Positions 11,422 through 23,780 are shown, counted from the first letter of the stretch. The stretch is DNA of 64,000 nucleotides from Spinacia oleracea (GCF_020520425.1 NC_079491.1:38802027-38866026), one strand, 5' to 3'. Notes: generated from the letters alone by a model not told the origin. Made by a program: numbers and translations.

Positions 11422-12875
11422 TTTTCTCTTTCTCCAACTTTAGAGAAAGGTTGCTTTGTCATTTTTCCAAGTAAACATGATTCGCATTTACCATAATCCT
11501 CTAAGTCAAATGGTTCTAGAATTCCTTCCTTTTGAAGTCTTTCTAAGCGTTTCAAGTTTATATGGCCTAATCGACAATGCCACAGATAGGTGAGATCTGA
11601 ATCATCCTTTTTGGCCTTTTTGGTATTTATGTTATATACTTGTTTGTCGTGATCTAATAAATAAAGTCCATTGACTAATCTAGCAGATCCATAAAACATC
11701 TCTTTAAAATAAAACGAACAACTATTGTCTTTTATTAAAAAGGAAAATCCCTTAGCATCTAAGCAAGAAACTGAAATGATGTTTTTAGTAAGACTTGGAA
11801 CATGGAAACATTCTTCCAGTTCCAAAACTAGCCCGGAGGGCAACGACAAATAGTAAGTTCCTACAGCTAATGCAGCAATCCGTGCTCCATTTCCCACTCG
11901 TAGGTCGACTTCACCCTTGCTTAACTTTCTACTTCTTCTTAGTCCCTGTGGATTGGAACATAAGTGTGAGCCACAACCTGTATCTAATACCCAAGAAGTT
12001 GAATTAGCAAGTATACAGTCTATAACGAAAATACCTGAAGATGGAACGACTGTTCCGTTCTTCTGATCTTCCTTAAGCTTCAAGCAATCTCTCTTCCAAT
12101 GCCCCTTCTTCTTGCAGTAGAAGCATTCGGATTCAGAAGTGGGTTGACTGATCTTCCTCTTTACAGATTTGGCGCCAGTTTGCTTAGTTGGGCTGGCCTT
12201 GTTGCCACCTTTCTTAGCATTCCTATTCTTTCCTGATTTCTTGAACTTGCCCCCACGCACCATAAGCACATCCTGCTTATCACTTTTGAGCGTCTTTTCA
12301 GCGGTCTTCAGCATACCGTGAAGCTCAGTGAGCGTTTTGTCCAGACTATTCATACTGTAGTTCAGCTTGAACTGATCATACCCGCTATGAAGAGAATGGA
12401 GGATGGTGTCTATAGCCATTTCCTGAGAAAATTGTTGATCCAGCCGACTCATATTCTCAATGAGTCCAATCATTTTGAGAACATGTGGACTTACGGGCTC
12501 GCCTTTCTTAAGCTTGGTCTCAAGAATTTGCCTATGAGTCTCGAATCTTTCGACTCGAGCCAGATCTTGGAACATGTTCTTCAACTCACTGATGATTGTG
12601 AAAGCATCTGAGTTGATGAACGTTTTCTGCAGATCTGCACTCATGGTGGCGAGCATTAGACATTTCACATCCTTGTTGGCATCAATCCAACGATTGAGGG
12701 CTGCCTGAGTGACCCCGTCGCCTGTGGCTTCGGGCATCGCCTCTTCTAGGACATACTCCTTTCCTTCCTGCATAAGAACTATTTGTAAGTTCCTTTGCCA
12801 GTCAAGGAAGTTTTTCCCGTTCAACTTCTCATTTTCGAGAATTGATCGAATGTTGAATGAATTGTTGTTTGCCAT
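11422..12875 (-). CDS. Copia gag-protease-preintegrase (split polyprotein, N-terminal part)
   Basis: This is the N-terminal part of a Ty1/Copia polyprotein. I start at the MANNNSFNIR methionine at 12875, because the 26 extra upstream codons look like leader sequence. In order it shows the UBN2/DUF4219-type Gag domain (LNGKNFLDWQ near the start), a basic linker, a CCHC zinc knuckle (CFYCKKKGHWKRDC), the aspartic protease site (WVLDTGCGSHLC) and the GAG-pre-integrase domain (LWHCRLGHINLKRL... CESCLLGKM). The frame is intact to the insertion point, where the LARD interrupts it; the integrase continues at 445. Gag would form the virus-like particle and the protease would cleave the polyprotein. 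The split makes the copy non-functional, although its coding frame had not decayed when it was hit. Confidence 0.93.
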
Positions 12876-14329
12876 ATTTAAAACTACAATTGAAAAGAAT
12901 AAACAAATAAATAACCATTCACAGTTTCTCTCAATAAACTTAAATTCTAGCATTCATGCATAATTCAATGTTCATTAAGCATTTTATTCAAGTTATGTGT
13001 TCCGGCAGGTGTGAATAAAATGATTCCAAGATCCTAAAATCATTGAAGAACTAAGCACAGTTTGTCGACTTAATCCTAAAACATCTTAGGTAAGCAAAAG
13101 CCTTTTGCTAATAGTCTAGAAACTATTCTTGGTTGATAGGTACGTCTAAGAACTTATTAGGTAAACCTATCGATTTTGCCACGACATAAAAGGACTCCTT
13201 ACTTATATCCTTGAGTTTCACCAAAACTAACATGTACTCACAATTATTTGTGTACCTTGCCCCTTTAGGACCAATAAGTAACACCTCGCTGAGTGAAAAC
13301 TATTACTAGATTGATGTAAAGGATATCCAAGCAAGTGTATATTTTGGCATGGCACCTTTTAACTCAATTTTTAAGTTTGGAACTTAAGGCTCTTACTATG
13401 TTGGTTAGATTTTAAGTGAACTAAAATCCTTAATCATGCAACATAATCAAGCTTTTGATCTCATGCATTTTAAGACATATTTAAAAGCAATAAATAACTT
13501 AAAACATGCATAAGATAAATGTGATCTAGTATGGCCCGACTTCATCTTGAAGCTTTAACTTCAAAGTCCGTCTTGAAAATCTCCGTGGGAGGCACCATTT
13601 TCTTCAAATAGGATAAGCTATAATTAAAACTAATTACAACTATTTGATGGTACGCAGACCATATTTGAATTGAAAAACAACTTTGGTACTTTAGACCAAT
13701 TACATTCAAATTAATGGAACGCAGACCATATTTTCTATCCTATTTGGGCCATACTAGTCACTTCATAACCTGCAAAACAGTACATATACAATACATACCA
13801 TTCACCCATTCATTATCATGAATGGCCCACATAGCTGGTTAGTAAAACACATCATGCATCACGTAAACATTTGCAGCAATTAATCAAGGGCACCAATAAT
13901 CTACAAATTATTCAGTCCTTATTAATTCTAATAAAGTTGTTTTAACCTTAAGGATTTGTAGATCTAATCAAGAGTTTATGACTAAAAAGGGCTCCCACTT
14001 AAACCAATAAATTCATATGCTTTACTAATTTTAAACATAAAAATGTATTTCTAGTCTAACCGGAAACATACAAATTTAATTCAAATTTAAAGCTCATATA
14101 AATTAATAATTGAATCCAAAAAGTTTAATTTAATTTCAGTCGTATTTAAATTAATTCATGATTTTAATTTTAGTAAAATAATTAGAATAAATAAAATTTA
14201 TTATAATTACAATATTCAAAATTAAAATCCAAGAAAATAATTTAAATTATTAATTTTAAAATTAAATAAAATTACGTAAACTGAAATTTTCAAATTAAAA
14301 TTTCAAAACGATTTAATCGCAACGTAACA

Positions 14330-15060
14330 ATCCCACGCATCGCACGCCCATGGGCCACACGCACACAACCATCGCTGGCCATGTGCGCGCAGCCCATGCG
14401 CTGCGTCGCATCGCTGCTGCTCACCATCGCAAGGCATCACGCGAGCTGGTGCTCGCTGCGCGCGCCAGCGCTCGACGCACGAGCATGCTGCCGCAGCCCA
14501 TCGCTGGGCGCAGCGCTCGTCGCACGTCGCAATAGCGAGCTGCTTGTCATCGCTGGGCGCAGCGCTCATCGCACGTCGCAACAAGCACTCGCCCGCCATC
14601 CCTGGGCGCAGCGCTCGTCGCACGCACAACAAGCACTCGCACGCCATCGTTGGGCGCAGCGCTCGTCGCATGTCGCAACAAGCACTCGCACGCCATCGCT
14701 GGGCGCAGCGCTCGTTGCACGCACAACAGCGCTCGCTGCGCGCGAGCGATCGATGCTTGGCGCAGCACTCGTGGCACGCGAGCTTGCGCTCGCTGCGCGC
14801 GAGGCTCCGCACGCTTGCGCGAGGCAGTGCGCGCTGTGGCGCAGCTCACTTGCTGCCCACACGCGACTGCTGGTGCCTTGCTCTCGCCCTCGCCCATTCG
14901 CCCATTGCACACAGCCCACGACACAAGGCAGGGCTGCTGCCTTGTGCTCGTGCACCATGGCCTTGCTCATTGCTTTCGTACCGCATGGGCGACGAGCTCC
15001 CTTGCTCGTCGTCACATGCCCGCACTATACAACACCCCTTAAGGGTAACACGTAGCGTCC
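14330..15060. repeat. GC-rich imperfect tandem repeats in Copia leader
   Basis: An abrupt GC-rich island inside AT-rich leader. The core (about 14500-14735) repeats units of roughly 45-65 bp containing 'catcgctgggcgcagcgctc' followed by gtcgcac and acaagcactcgc. The flanks are looser, with many cgctgcgcgcgag and tgcgcgag words. All six frames are largely open here and give Ala/Arg/Ser-rich proteins, which I treat as artefacts. Confidence 0.8.
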
Positions 15061-15803
15061 ATTGCTTTGTGCGTGCAAGTTATATGAGCGAATCGCATAA
15101 AAATTTAAAATTTATATTCAAAATTAATGACAAATTAATAAATAATATTAATTTCATAATTTTAGGGCGAAAAATCGAAAATTTATTATTCAATTGATTT
15201 CCGATTAACATGGATTCAAGTCTAGGTCATAAAAATTTAAAATTTAACATAAATTTACAATTTTTATGGTGGTTTTTAATCATAGGTATCTAATTAAATT
15301 ATAACTAATTATGAAAATCAAATTAATTCTAAATTATTCCAATTTTCAACAAATTAATCATAATTACAAATTAGATTGCATAATTAACAAGGTTAGGCAT
15401 TCAAACTTGTTAAACATATACAGTAGGTCAATCAAAAATTCAAGATTTATCAACAAGAATCGCAAATATTTAATTTAACATCTTAAATTTACGAAATTTT
15501 GCATTCGAAAAACTAAAACCTCCGAAAAGTCATAGTTAGGCTTCGAATTTGAGAATTCTGGGTTCGGCCGAAAAATACGCTTTTTGTCAAAATTTTAGAA
15601 TGCCTTTTACATGCAGAATTGACACAAAAATCACTCGATTTGGATGAGTAACGAAGAAACTGCCGAAAAACTGCGTACGTATAATTAAATAAACGCAATT
15701 TGCAATTAATTAACAATTACGAAAATTAATCACCCCTTTTAATTCTTGCAAATTTGTAATATTTAACCATGTTCATGCAATTTAGATTATGAAAATAATA
15801 AGA

Positions 15804-15816
15804 GGCTCTGATACCA
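15804..15816 (-). promoter_or_regulatory. Primer-binding site, tRNA-iMet type (split Copia)
   Basis: Minus-strand TGGTATCAGAGCC, one base from the LTR that begins at 15818. It primes minus-strand cDNA synthesis from initiator tRNA-Met. Confidence 0.93.
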
Positions 15817-15817
15817 C

Positions 15818-17180
15818 TGTTAGGTTATGATACATATGACAATTCATAAATCATGCGGAAAAAACCATAAAGCCAGGAAAGCATATTATTTACACATAAT
15901 CATTTAGCATAGTTTAGATGCATACTCTTTGTTGCGTGCCTTCCCTAGCTGCGCCCGAACCGAACAAGAACAAGTCTTTAGGACTCCAAGTGTCGTCCCT
16001 CCGTAGATAGTCTACAGCACGTCCGGATCCGCCTTAAGATTGACCAACTAGAATCGCCCTTAAGGTACTACTTATTTTCGGCTAAATGGGCAAGAGTTAT
16101 GGCTGATTTTTCTGCTTAAAAATCCTAGCTTTGAATACTTGAAAACTTGTATATAAATAATGACCCTAGGCCCTTATTTATAGAGGTATGGAAAAGGAAT
16201 TGTAATCCTACTAGGATGTGGATTTGTTAATTAGAACTTTATTAGGACTCTAAATAACAAAGCAAATCTAATAAGATTAGGATTTTAATCTTCGCACGAA
16301 TCCTAATAGAATAGGATTTACCGCACACGCATCGTACAAGCCGTGCACCCGCGCAGGCCTTGCGGCCCACGACAAGCGCACAGCCCATGTGCGGTGCTGC
16401 GTGCGCGCGCGCCCTTGGCTGGGCCTGGCCTTGCGCTGGGCCTGGTCGAGGCGTGCGTTGCTGCGTGCGGCTCGCTGGGCGATGGCCTGGCTTCGTGCTG
16501 GACCTTCGTCTAGCGGGCCTCGTCCGATGCTAATTCGTACGATACGCTTCCGATTAAATTCCTAATTCCGGAATTCATTTCCGATACGAACAACATTTAA
16601 TATTTCCGATTCCGGAATTAATTTCCGTTTCGAACAAATATTTAATATTTCCGTTTCCGGAATTATTTTCCGATTCCGATAATATTTTCGATTCTGACAA
16701 TATTTCCGTTTCCGGCAATATTTCCGATTCCGGCAATATTTCCATTTCCGATAATATTTTCCGATACGTACCATGTTTCCGTTTCCGGAAACATCTACGA
16801 CTTGGATAATATTTATATTTCCGATACGATCCATATTTCCGTTTCCGGCAATATCATCGTTTCTGGAGTATTCATTTCTTGCCTGTGACGATCTCAGCTC
16901 CCACTGAAACCAAGATCCGTCGATTCCGAATATCCATAGATGGAGTATTTAATGCCATTAAATACTTGATCCGTTTACGTACTATTTGTGTGACCCTACG
17001 GGTTCAGTCAAGAGTAAGCTGTGGATTAATATCATTAATTCCACTTGAACTGAAGCGGCCTCTAGCTAGGCATTAGCTCACTTGATCTCACTGAATTATT
17101 AACTTGTTAATTAATACTGAACCGCATTTATTAGACTTAACATAGAATGCATACTTGGACCAAGGGCATTATTTCCTTCA
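15818..17180 (-). repeat. 5' LTR of the split Copia element
   Basis: A 1363-bp LTR. On the minus strand it starts TGAAGGAAATAATGCCC at 17180 and ends CCTAACA at 15818. It contains a GC-rich block (16325-16530) and an array of degenerate tttccgattccgg / tttccgtttccgg words (16550-16870). The partner LTR lies outside the window. The base run ttctt at 17181-17185 is the expected right copy of the target duplication. Confidence 0.88.
16550..16870. repeat. Degenerate TTTCCGATTCCGG minisatellite in LTR
   Basis: About 320 bp of imperfect short units alternating tttccg, attccgg and caatat. It lies in the U3-like half of the Copia LTR, upstream of the promoter in the element's orientation. Such arrays can carry repeated transcription factor sites, but none is identified here. 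Confidence 0.8.
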
Positions 17181-17414
17181 TTCTTTGGACAATCCGGATT
17201 TATTCTTAGGTACCTTAAATCAATTTAAATCACCCTTTGACGATTGTTAATTAATACTTGTGCATTAAAGCAACTCAGATTAGTAATGTAGTCTAACGCA
17301 TGTCCCGTCTTTGTTACATTGAACTAGTAAGGACCGCTTCATGGGCTAATGCATGGCACTCCCCGTATCAGTATTTGTCCCCCGAACCCTCAATCTCTAC
17401 TCAGTTGTATGTAT
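17181..17414 (+). mobile_element. Fragment of a Tat-like Gypsy LTR
   Basis: This piece resembles part of the Gypsy LTR at 24157-25614. Shared words include 'taacgcatgtccc', 'gaactagtaagga' versus 'gagctagtaagga', and 'cccccgaaccctcaatctctac' in the same order and similar spacing. It is a diverged relative, not the same copy. The Copia element inserted on its left and the CACTA element on its right. Confidence 0.72.
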
Positions 17415-17489
17415 CACTAGAGGAAAAAACCTCAAGTGCGGGCTCATTTTAAGGGGTTTAGTGCGGGCTTTTACATGTGCAGCACATGG

Positions 17490-17895
17490 CCTGCCCGCAC
17501 TTGATGTTTCTCAAGTGCTGCCAAAATATTGGCAGCACTTGACGTTTCTCAAGTGCTGCCAAAATATTGGCAGCACTTGACGTTTCTCAAGTGCTGCCAA
17601 AATATTGGCAGCACTTGATGTTTCAAGTGCTGCCAATTTGGAAAATGAGCCTGCACTTGACATATTTTGTGCTGCCAATTTTAGAATATGAGCCAGCACT
17701 TGATATATTTGGTGCTGCCAATTTTGAAAATGAGCCCGCACTTGACATATTTGGTGCTGCCAATATTGAAAATGGGCCCGCACTTGATATATTTGGTGCT
17801 GCCAAATTTGAAAATGAGCCCGCACTTGACATAGAAATGGGCAGCACAAGCATAAAAATAAGCCGCACTTGGCATATAAATGAGTCGCACTTGAT
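17490..17895. repeat. CACTA subterminal repeats, palindromic
   Basis: From 17490 to 17640, three to four copies of a near-perfect palindrome occur: caagtgctgccaa-aata-ttggcagcacttg, joined by acgtttct. From 17640 to 17895 there are six looser units built from 'gccaattttgaaaatgagcc' and gcacttgacatatttggtgct. Subterminal repeats of CACTA elements are known binding sites for the element's own DNA-binding protein (TNPA in En/Spm). Confidence 0.85.
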
Positions 17896-18309
17896 CTAGA
17901 TTTGTTGTATAACCGATTTCCCTACAACATATTACAATTGGACGACGCCACTGATTAACCTCCATACGTCATATAAAAAGTATCCAATTATATAGATAAT
18001 TAAATTAAATAGTATATAATTGTAAATATAAAAGTCGATTACATTACAATTATATGAAAAACTAGCTAGCATCCATAATTTAAGATTTATTACAAGAAAA
18101 TATCAAAGACAATCACTGGTAATGAATTTTGCCAACATTTCTCGAACTTCATCTATCTCCTCAAAGGTGAAAGGCCGCTCCCTCGGATTATTGAATACCT
18201 TAAAAAGATCAACCATCAAAAAATATATATACACATTAGTTATATTATAAATATTGAATCGTACAATAAATTAAAACTTAATTTGTTCATAACAAAGAAA
18301 TAATGAACC

Positions 18310-19980
18310 GTATAATAATAAAATTGGTTAATTTCGGTCCCAACTTTCATCTAATGAACTTACATAAATATTTTAAAGTCCTTTTATGTTTAATGAACTT
18401 AGTTTTATGTTTCAAAAACTCATTCTCACCCATTTTGGTGAAGTTATGCACATTTAAGCCTCGTTAGTTCATTATCGGTCACATTTTGACTAAAATGGTA
18501 ATTTCGGTTCCACCTTTCAACTAATGAACTTAAATGAGTATTTTAAAGTCTTTCCATGTTTAATACACTTAGGTTTATGTTTCAAATACTCATTCTCACC
18601 CATTTTGGTGAAATTATGCACATTTAAGCTTCGTTAGTTCATTATCGGTCACATTTTGACTAAAATGGCTAATTTCGGTCTCAACTTTCAACTAGTGACT
18701 TAAATAAGTATTTTAAAGTCTTTACATGGTTGATACACTTAGTTTTATATTTAAAATACTAATTCTCACCCATTTTGGTGAAGTTATGCACATTTAAGAC
18801 TCATTTGATCATTATCGGCCACATTTTGACTAAAATGGCTAATTTCGGTCTCAACTTTCAACTAATGAACTTATATGAGTATTTTAAAGTTTTTCCATGT
18901 TTAATACACTTAGTTTTATGTTTAAAAGACTCATTCTCACCCATTTTGGTGAAGTTATGCACATTTAAGCCTCGTTAGTTCATTATCGGTCACGTTTTGA
19001 CAAAAATGGCTAATTTCGGTCCTAACTTTCAACTAATGAACTTAAATGAGTATTTTAAAGTCTTCACATGTTTAATAAACTTAGTTTTATGTTTCAAAGA
19101 CTTATTCTCACCATTTTGGTGAAGTTATGCACATTTAAGCTTCGTTAGTTCATTATCGGTCACGTTTTGACTAAAATGGCTAAATTCGGTCCCAACTTTC
19201 AACTAATGAACTTAAATGAGTATTTTAAAGTCTTTCCATGTTTAATACACTTATTTTTATGTTTCAAAAACTCATTCTCACCATTTTGGTGAAGTTATGC
19301 ACATTTAAGCTTCGTTAGTTCATTATCGGTTACGTTTTGACTAAAATGGCTAATTTCGGTCCTAACTTTCAACTAATGAACTTAAATGAGTATTTGAAAG
19401 TCTTCCCATGTTTAATACACTTAGTTTTATGTTTCAAAGACTCATTCTCACCCATTTTGGTAAAGTTATGCACATTTAAGCCTCGTTAGTTCATTATCGG
19501 TCACATTTTGACTAAAATGGCTTTTTTCGGTCCCAACTTTCAACTAATGAACTTCAATAAATATTTTAAACCCTTTAAAAGTTTAATACATTTAGATTTA
19601 TGTTTAAAATATTCATTTTCACCTTCTTTGGTCAATTTATGCACATATAAGAATCGTTTGATCATTATAGGTCAAATTTTCACTAAAATGGGTTATTTCG
19701 ATCCCAACTTTCAACTAATGAATTTAAATGACTATTTTAAACCCTTTACAAGTTTAATACACTTAGCTTTATGTTTCAAAGGCTCATTCTCAACCACTTT
19801 GGTGAAGTTATGCACATTTAAGCCTCGTTAGTTCATTATCGGTCACATTTTGACTAAAATGGCTAATTTCGGTTCCAACTTTCAACTAATGAACTTAAAT
19901 GAGTATTTTAAAGTCTTTCCATGTTTAATACACTTAGTTTTATGTTTCAAAGACTCATTCTCACCCATTTTGTAATTTTT
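18310..19980. repeat. 170-bp tandem repeat array in CACTA
   Basis: About ten head-to-tail copies with a 170-172-bp period. The word attatcggtcac-type anchor starts at 18471, 18641, 18811, 18982, 19152, 19322, 19493, 19663 and 19835. A unit contains 'tcaactaatgaacttaaatg', catgtttaatacacttag, ctcattctcacccattttgg and gttatgcacatttaag. Most copies are close; the copy near 19530-19690 is more diverged. Because 170 is not a multiple of three, frames drift and no protein is implied. Confidence 0.93.
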
Positions 19981-20559
19981 TCTCATTTGAACAATTCTAT
20001 CAAATTAAGAATTTCCACTCTTTAAGATTTTGTAAAGTAGTACTACTTACTCACTCTGATGTTTTATGTTGATAATATGTAAGCATTCGAGGAAAGACAA
20101 TTGTCATATTCATAAACAGAAAAAAAAAATAAGTGAAGACCGGAAAGTTTTGATATCATACAATTGCATAATAAGTTGATAACAAAAGCCATTATTATAT
20201 TGCAGGAAAGAATGAAAGATTAACTTGTTGGGTAAAGCTACCTGATCATGCCATGATCTTGATTAGTTGTAGCCACAGGCTTGAACATACCATCAATTAT
20301 CTCAACCTTGGGAGACTAAGTACGCATTGATGCTCGATAACGAGAGATGTCACCATCTCCTGGAGCCTACAACCTGTTAATATGTTATACATCAAAGGTC
20401 AGACCATAAAATGAAGTACAACAAGAATGTGTTGAATTTTCAAAAAGTTTCTAACACCAACATCAAATATCCAAAACTAAAGCAATCCCACACCAAGTCC
20501 CCCATTGTCACAAGGAGATCAGAAACACAAACAAAACATGTGCAACACAGCAGAAGAAC

Positions 20560-20700
20560 AACAAGCAACAGAAATAGCGGAAACAACAACAACAACAACA
20601 ACATAAATAACATCAACACAGCAATAACAGAAACAACATCAACACATCCTTGCTGTACTTCATTTAAGTACCGTATGGTAAGAACTAATAAGTAGTTTCC
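20560..20700. repeat. CAA-rich simple sequence
   Basis: A short tract dominated by aac/caa triplets (peak at 20580-20610). It lies in intron-like DNA between exon-like segments and gives misleading Asn/Thr-rich or Leu-rich frames. Confidence 0.7.
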
Positions 20701-21679
20701 ATGCAACTGTCAGAAGCCCTAGCAAGTATACAACAACCAGAGAATCGCTAACTAAAGTAAAAGGTCAACTACACACTCTTTCACTGTCAATTTGCTCCAT
20801 TTCTGGAAAATGCATTATGAATTTTGGGGTCAGAATTATTGCCTGTGTATTTTATTCAATTCTTTGAGGCATTCCTAAAACTGTCAAACCCTTCAACAAC
20901 ATATAAAGGGGGCATCTTCTGTCCAATAGAAAAACGAATTTTAGGGTAAGTTAAGTTGAAGAGACTAGACGTGTATAAGTTCGGATTATAACACTTTGAA
21001 AACATATTTATCTTTATGGGGTTGAGTTGTCTGTTACTCACAAGTTACTAGTGATATCTAATAAGTTACGGTCTCCTAATTCCCCTTTTAATCAGATAAA
21101 CTATCAATTCATTTAGACTTGTGTTGCAAATGAGGCTTTGAGATATCTAAATGAAATCCCTAATGACAAGTTAACTACCTTGCCATTCCCACACCACCTT
21201 TGATTCACCCTTCACAAGCTTTGGATAGCGGTCCAAACGAGAGTCTGATTCCACCAAATCTTCAACCTATTTAAAAGAAGGAAATCAAATGAGCATCAAT
21301 ATATGATGGGAAAGTGTATCAACTGGCAAGGACGGAAAACTGTAAATTGTACATGTTTCATGTTTAAAATGAACAAGACAAATCAGAAGGAAAAAGAAAG
21401 GATTAGAAAAACACACGGGTAGAAAAGTAAAAGGGTACAGTATAAGAATATCAAGAACATGTGTTCGGAAACTGAAAAATGTATCAAGAATTCCAGCGGA
21501 AGTAGAGGGTAAAGATAGGAAGAAAGAACTACCATCTTCCATAGAAGAGGATATCTTCGTTCTTTGGGAGTAAGGATATGATCTCGGAGCCTTGCAACTA
21601 ACCAGGGTTCTCTGTCACCCATGCTCCCAGACATTAGAGCATTATCCTCCAGTGTGTCACAAACCTGTCATTTTTATGA

Positions 21680-23780
21680 AAAAAAGTTAAATAAATAACG
21701 GGTTAAAATATGTCAATACTCAATAATAAGACATACTGTATTAGTTAAATATTGTCATAAGAATGAAGTCAATGAACAGATTACATAGAACCCTTGCTAT
21801 ATATTTAAAATGAACAATATATAGAGACCTAAATTACACCTGAATTTACTATATATTCACCAACATCAACCTGTAAATTAACCATTTAATTCAAAACCCA
21901 CAAAATCAAAATCACTAATTAAAATTAGAATCAAAATCAGAGAAATTGAGATTGAGAGTTGAGCAGCTGAACTTCAGAAATTAGTAATTAAAACTAAAAT
22001 CAAGCATGAAATCTGGAAAGTTAAACGACCAAATTAGGTTAAAAAGTATAATTTGTACAGATAAACATGAAAATCGATCATCAGGATAAAAGAATCAAAT
22101 AAAATGGAAAGCGCATCAACTGAAATCTCATTTTCAAGCACTGCGTTTGCGACATCTAGCTTTAAGACCCTTTTCTGGTAACATTGCAAACTAGCAACAT
22201 GAGTTTAAGACAACCAACCATAACCAGCACCCAACAACCTTCTACTGCTGACCAGAACAAAGTACACTTCGGATCTGAGCACCCAGACCAGCTGCTGCAA
22301 CACTGCATCTGTAGAACTCCAGGAGACTAAATCACCAGAACCTGCTGGTCCGAGCAGCAAGCTACTAAGATCAGACCTGCAACATGTCTGAGTCCTGAGA
22401 CATAAAACAAAGAGCAGAACTCAAACGAAAATAACTTCAAAAAGCTTGTATAAGCCAGTAGTATGCTTGCTTGTGTGGGAAGAACATCAACACACAAATA
22501 CATGAATTAAATTCAGTTTAGTTAATTTTTTCATGCGTTTATATATCCAGACACAGTCAAAATAACACTTTACAAGTTCTAAAAGTTCATATTACAATGT
22601 CAACTCTACTAACCAAAAAAATAGTTGAGTTCCCTATCATCAATTCATCTGACATGTTACCCGCAACTTTTAGCTAAGTAATTCATTTGTGCTTAATGCT
22701 TAAGTGATGATGTTCTAATCGCTGCAATGAACTTATCAGGTGATGGTTTTCTATGCTCGAGATTTAAAACTAAACGAACTATTACTCTACAGCAAGGTAA
22801 AGTACATTAGTTATCTCCAAATTTTGTAGATGAGAAACCTCTAAAGCCTCTAAAATCTGCACCTGGTCTGCACTTTTTAGTTGATGCCTGACTTGTTGTC
22901 TAGTTAATAAATAGAGACTCCAGTTCACAAAACTACAGCAATAATACCCAGTTCAGCAAATCAGAGAACGAAAACACTATATCAACACATACAACCCTCA
23001 GTTAGACCTTAGCTAAGTTGATTTCTTATGTGGCATCAAGCGAGCTAACCAAATTCCAAACAAGTGAAACCAAAAAATAAGAAACAAAACTTGACCTCCA
23101 TTGAATTCAGACACTAGAGATCAAGAGTAAATTTAGCTCATTAGGTACTGATGCAGGCCAACCCCTCTTGCACTAGCACCTAAATTTCCTAGGTAACAAG
23201 CAACCCAAAGAGGAAGCAATTCAAAGGTATTAAGTGACAACAGACACTGCAAATTTCTGTAACATGACAACTTTCGGAAACAAAATGAAGCATCGGGTAC
23301 ACTGGGGCATTTTAGTCAAGATTAGTGGGCATTTGGTAGCTTGAAGTAAGACCCACCAACAACGGAAACTTTGAACAAAACCACAACAGCTATTCCCTGG
23401 ACAGATCAAGTCCGTCAAACAAGAAGTAAATTAACAGGCCTAATTTTATTAATCTTACCAAATTGGATGATGTAAAAAAAGGATTATGGAGGGAAATATG
23501 AAATTTCGGCAGCAAGGTTCACATTTCTGAGACATCCGATCTGCTAAATCAATTCATTTGTCATGAATAGGAAACTGGATTCTGTAGGCATTATCAAAGG
23601 CAAGAATTTAAACCGGGCATGATGCTTTATAAAATGTATTTAGAAACCAATTGAACAAATTAACAAATAATGAACTGTATTCAGAAACCAATGAACAGAT
23701 TAACAAAGAAATAGGAAAAATGTGATTCAAAAATTTAAAACAATAAAATTAACAAATTAGGGAAATGTTTCAAAAGTTAG
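21680..23780. other. CACTA interior, no gene recognised
   Basis: About 2.1 kb of AT-rich DNA with no coherent ORF, no transposase motif and no tandem repeat visible by eye. Given the exon-like segments to its left and a GC-rich first-exon-like block to its right, it could be intron sequence of a captured minus-strand transcript unit. Confidence 0.5.

Larger units (their letters stand above)
12876..15817 (-). other. Long 5' leader of the split Copia element
   Basis: About 2.9 kb between the 5' LTR and gag, AT-rich apart from a GC-rich island at 14330-15060. There is no credible coding sequence. Short frames inside the island are open only because of its composition. The primer-binding site lies at its right end (15804-15816). 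Confidence 0.75.
18103..21664 (-). pseudogene. Exon-like segments of an unidentified gene inside CACTA
   Basis: Four segments on the minus strand look like exons with splice-type borders. The first (21664-21533) reads VCDTLEDNALMSGSMGDREP and continues to YPLLWKM for 44 residues. The second (21266-21179) runs VEDLVESDSRLDRYPKLVKG to VVWEWQ. The third (20366-20242) reads APGDGDISRYRASM, then an in-frame stop, then VEIIDGMFKPVATTNQDHGM. The fourth (18198-18103) reads VFNNPRERPFTFEEIDEVRE to FITSDCL and a stop. Each starts after AG and ends before GT where applicable, but phases do not all match and one stop is present. The residue pattern is protein-like, unlike the surrounding AT-rich DNA. I do not recognise the family. 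Capture of a host gene by the CACTA element is the simplest reading; a decayed transposon gene is the alternative. The tandem array lies between the third and fourth segments. Confidence 0.45.

Noticed and set aside
14303..15197. Several 125-224-codon ORFs on both strands
   Set aside because: All frames are open together in a GC-rich tandem repeat; the products are Ala/Arg/Cys/Ser-rich without domains.
17353..17965. Repetitive ORFs such as AALDVSQVLPKYWQHL and its antisense
   Set aside because: They translate the palindromic CACTA subterminal repeats; both strands give equally repetitive frames.
23230..23418. Cys-rich 62-codon minus-strand ORF inside the CACTA body
   Set aside because: No spacing typical of a zinc finger, and no splice-type borders like those of the exon-like segments.
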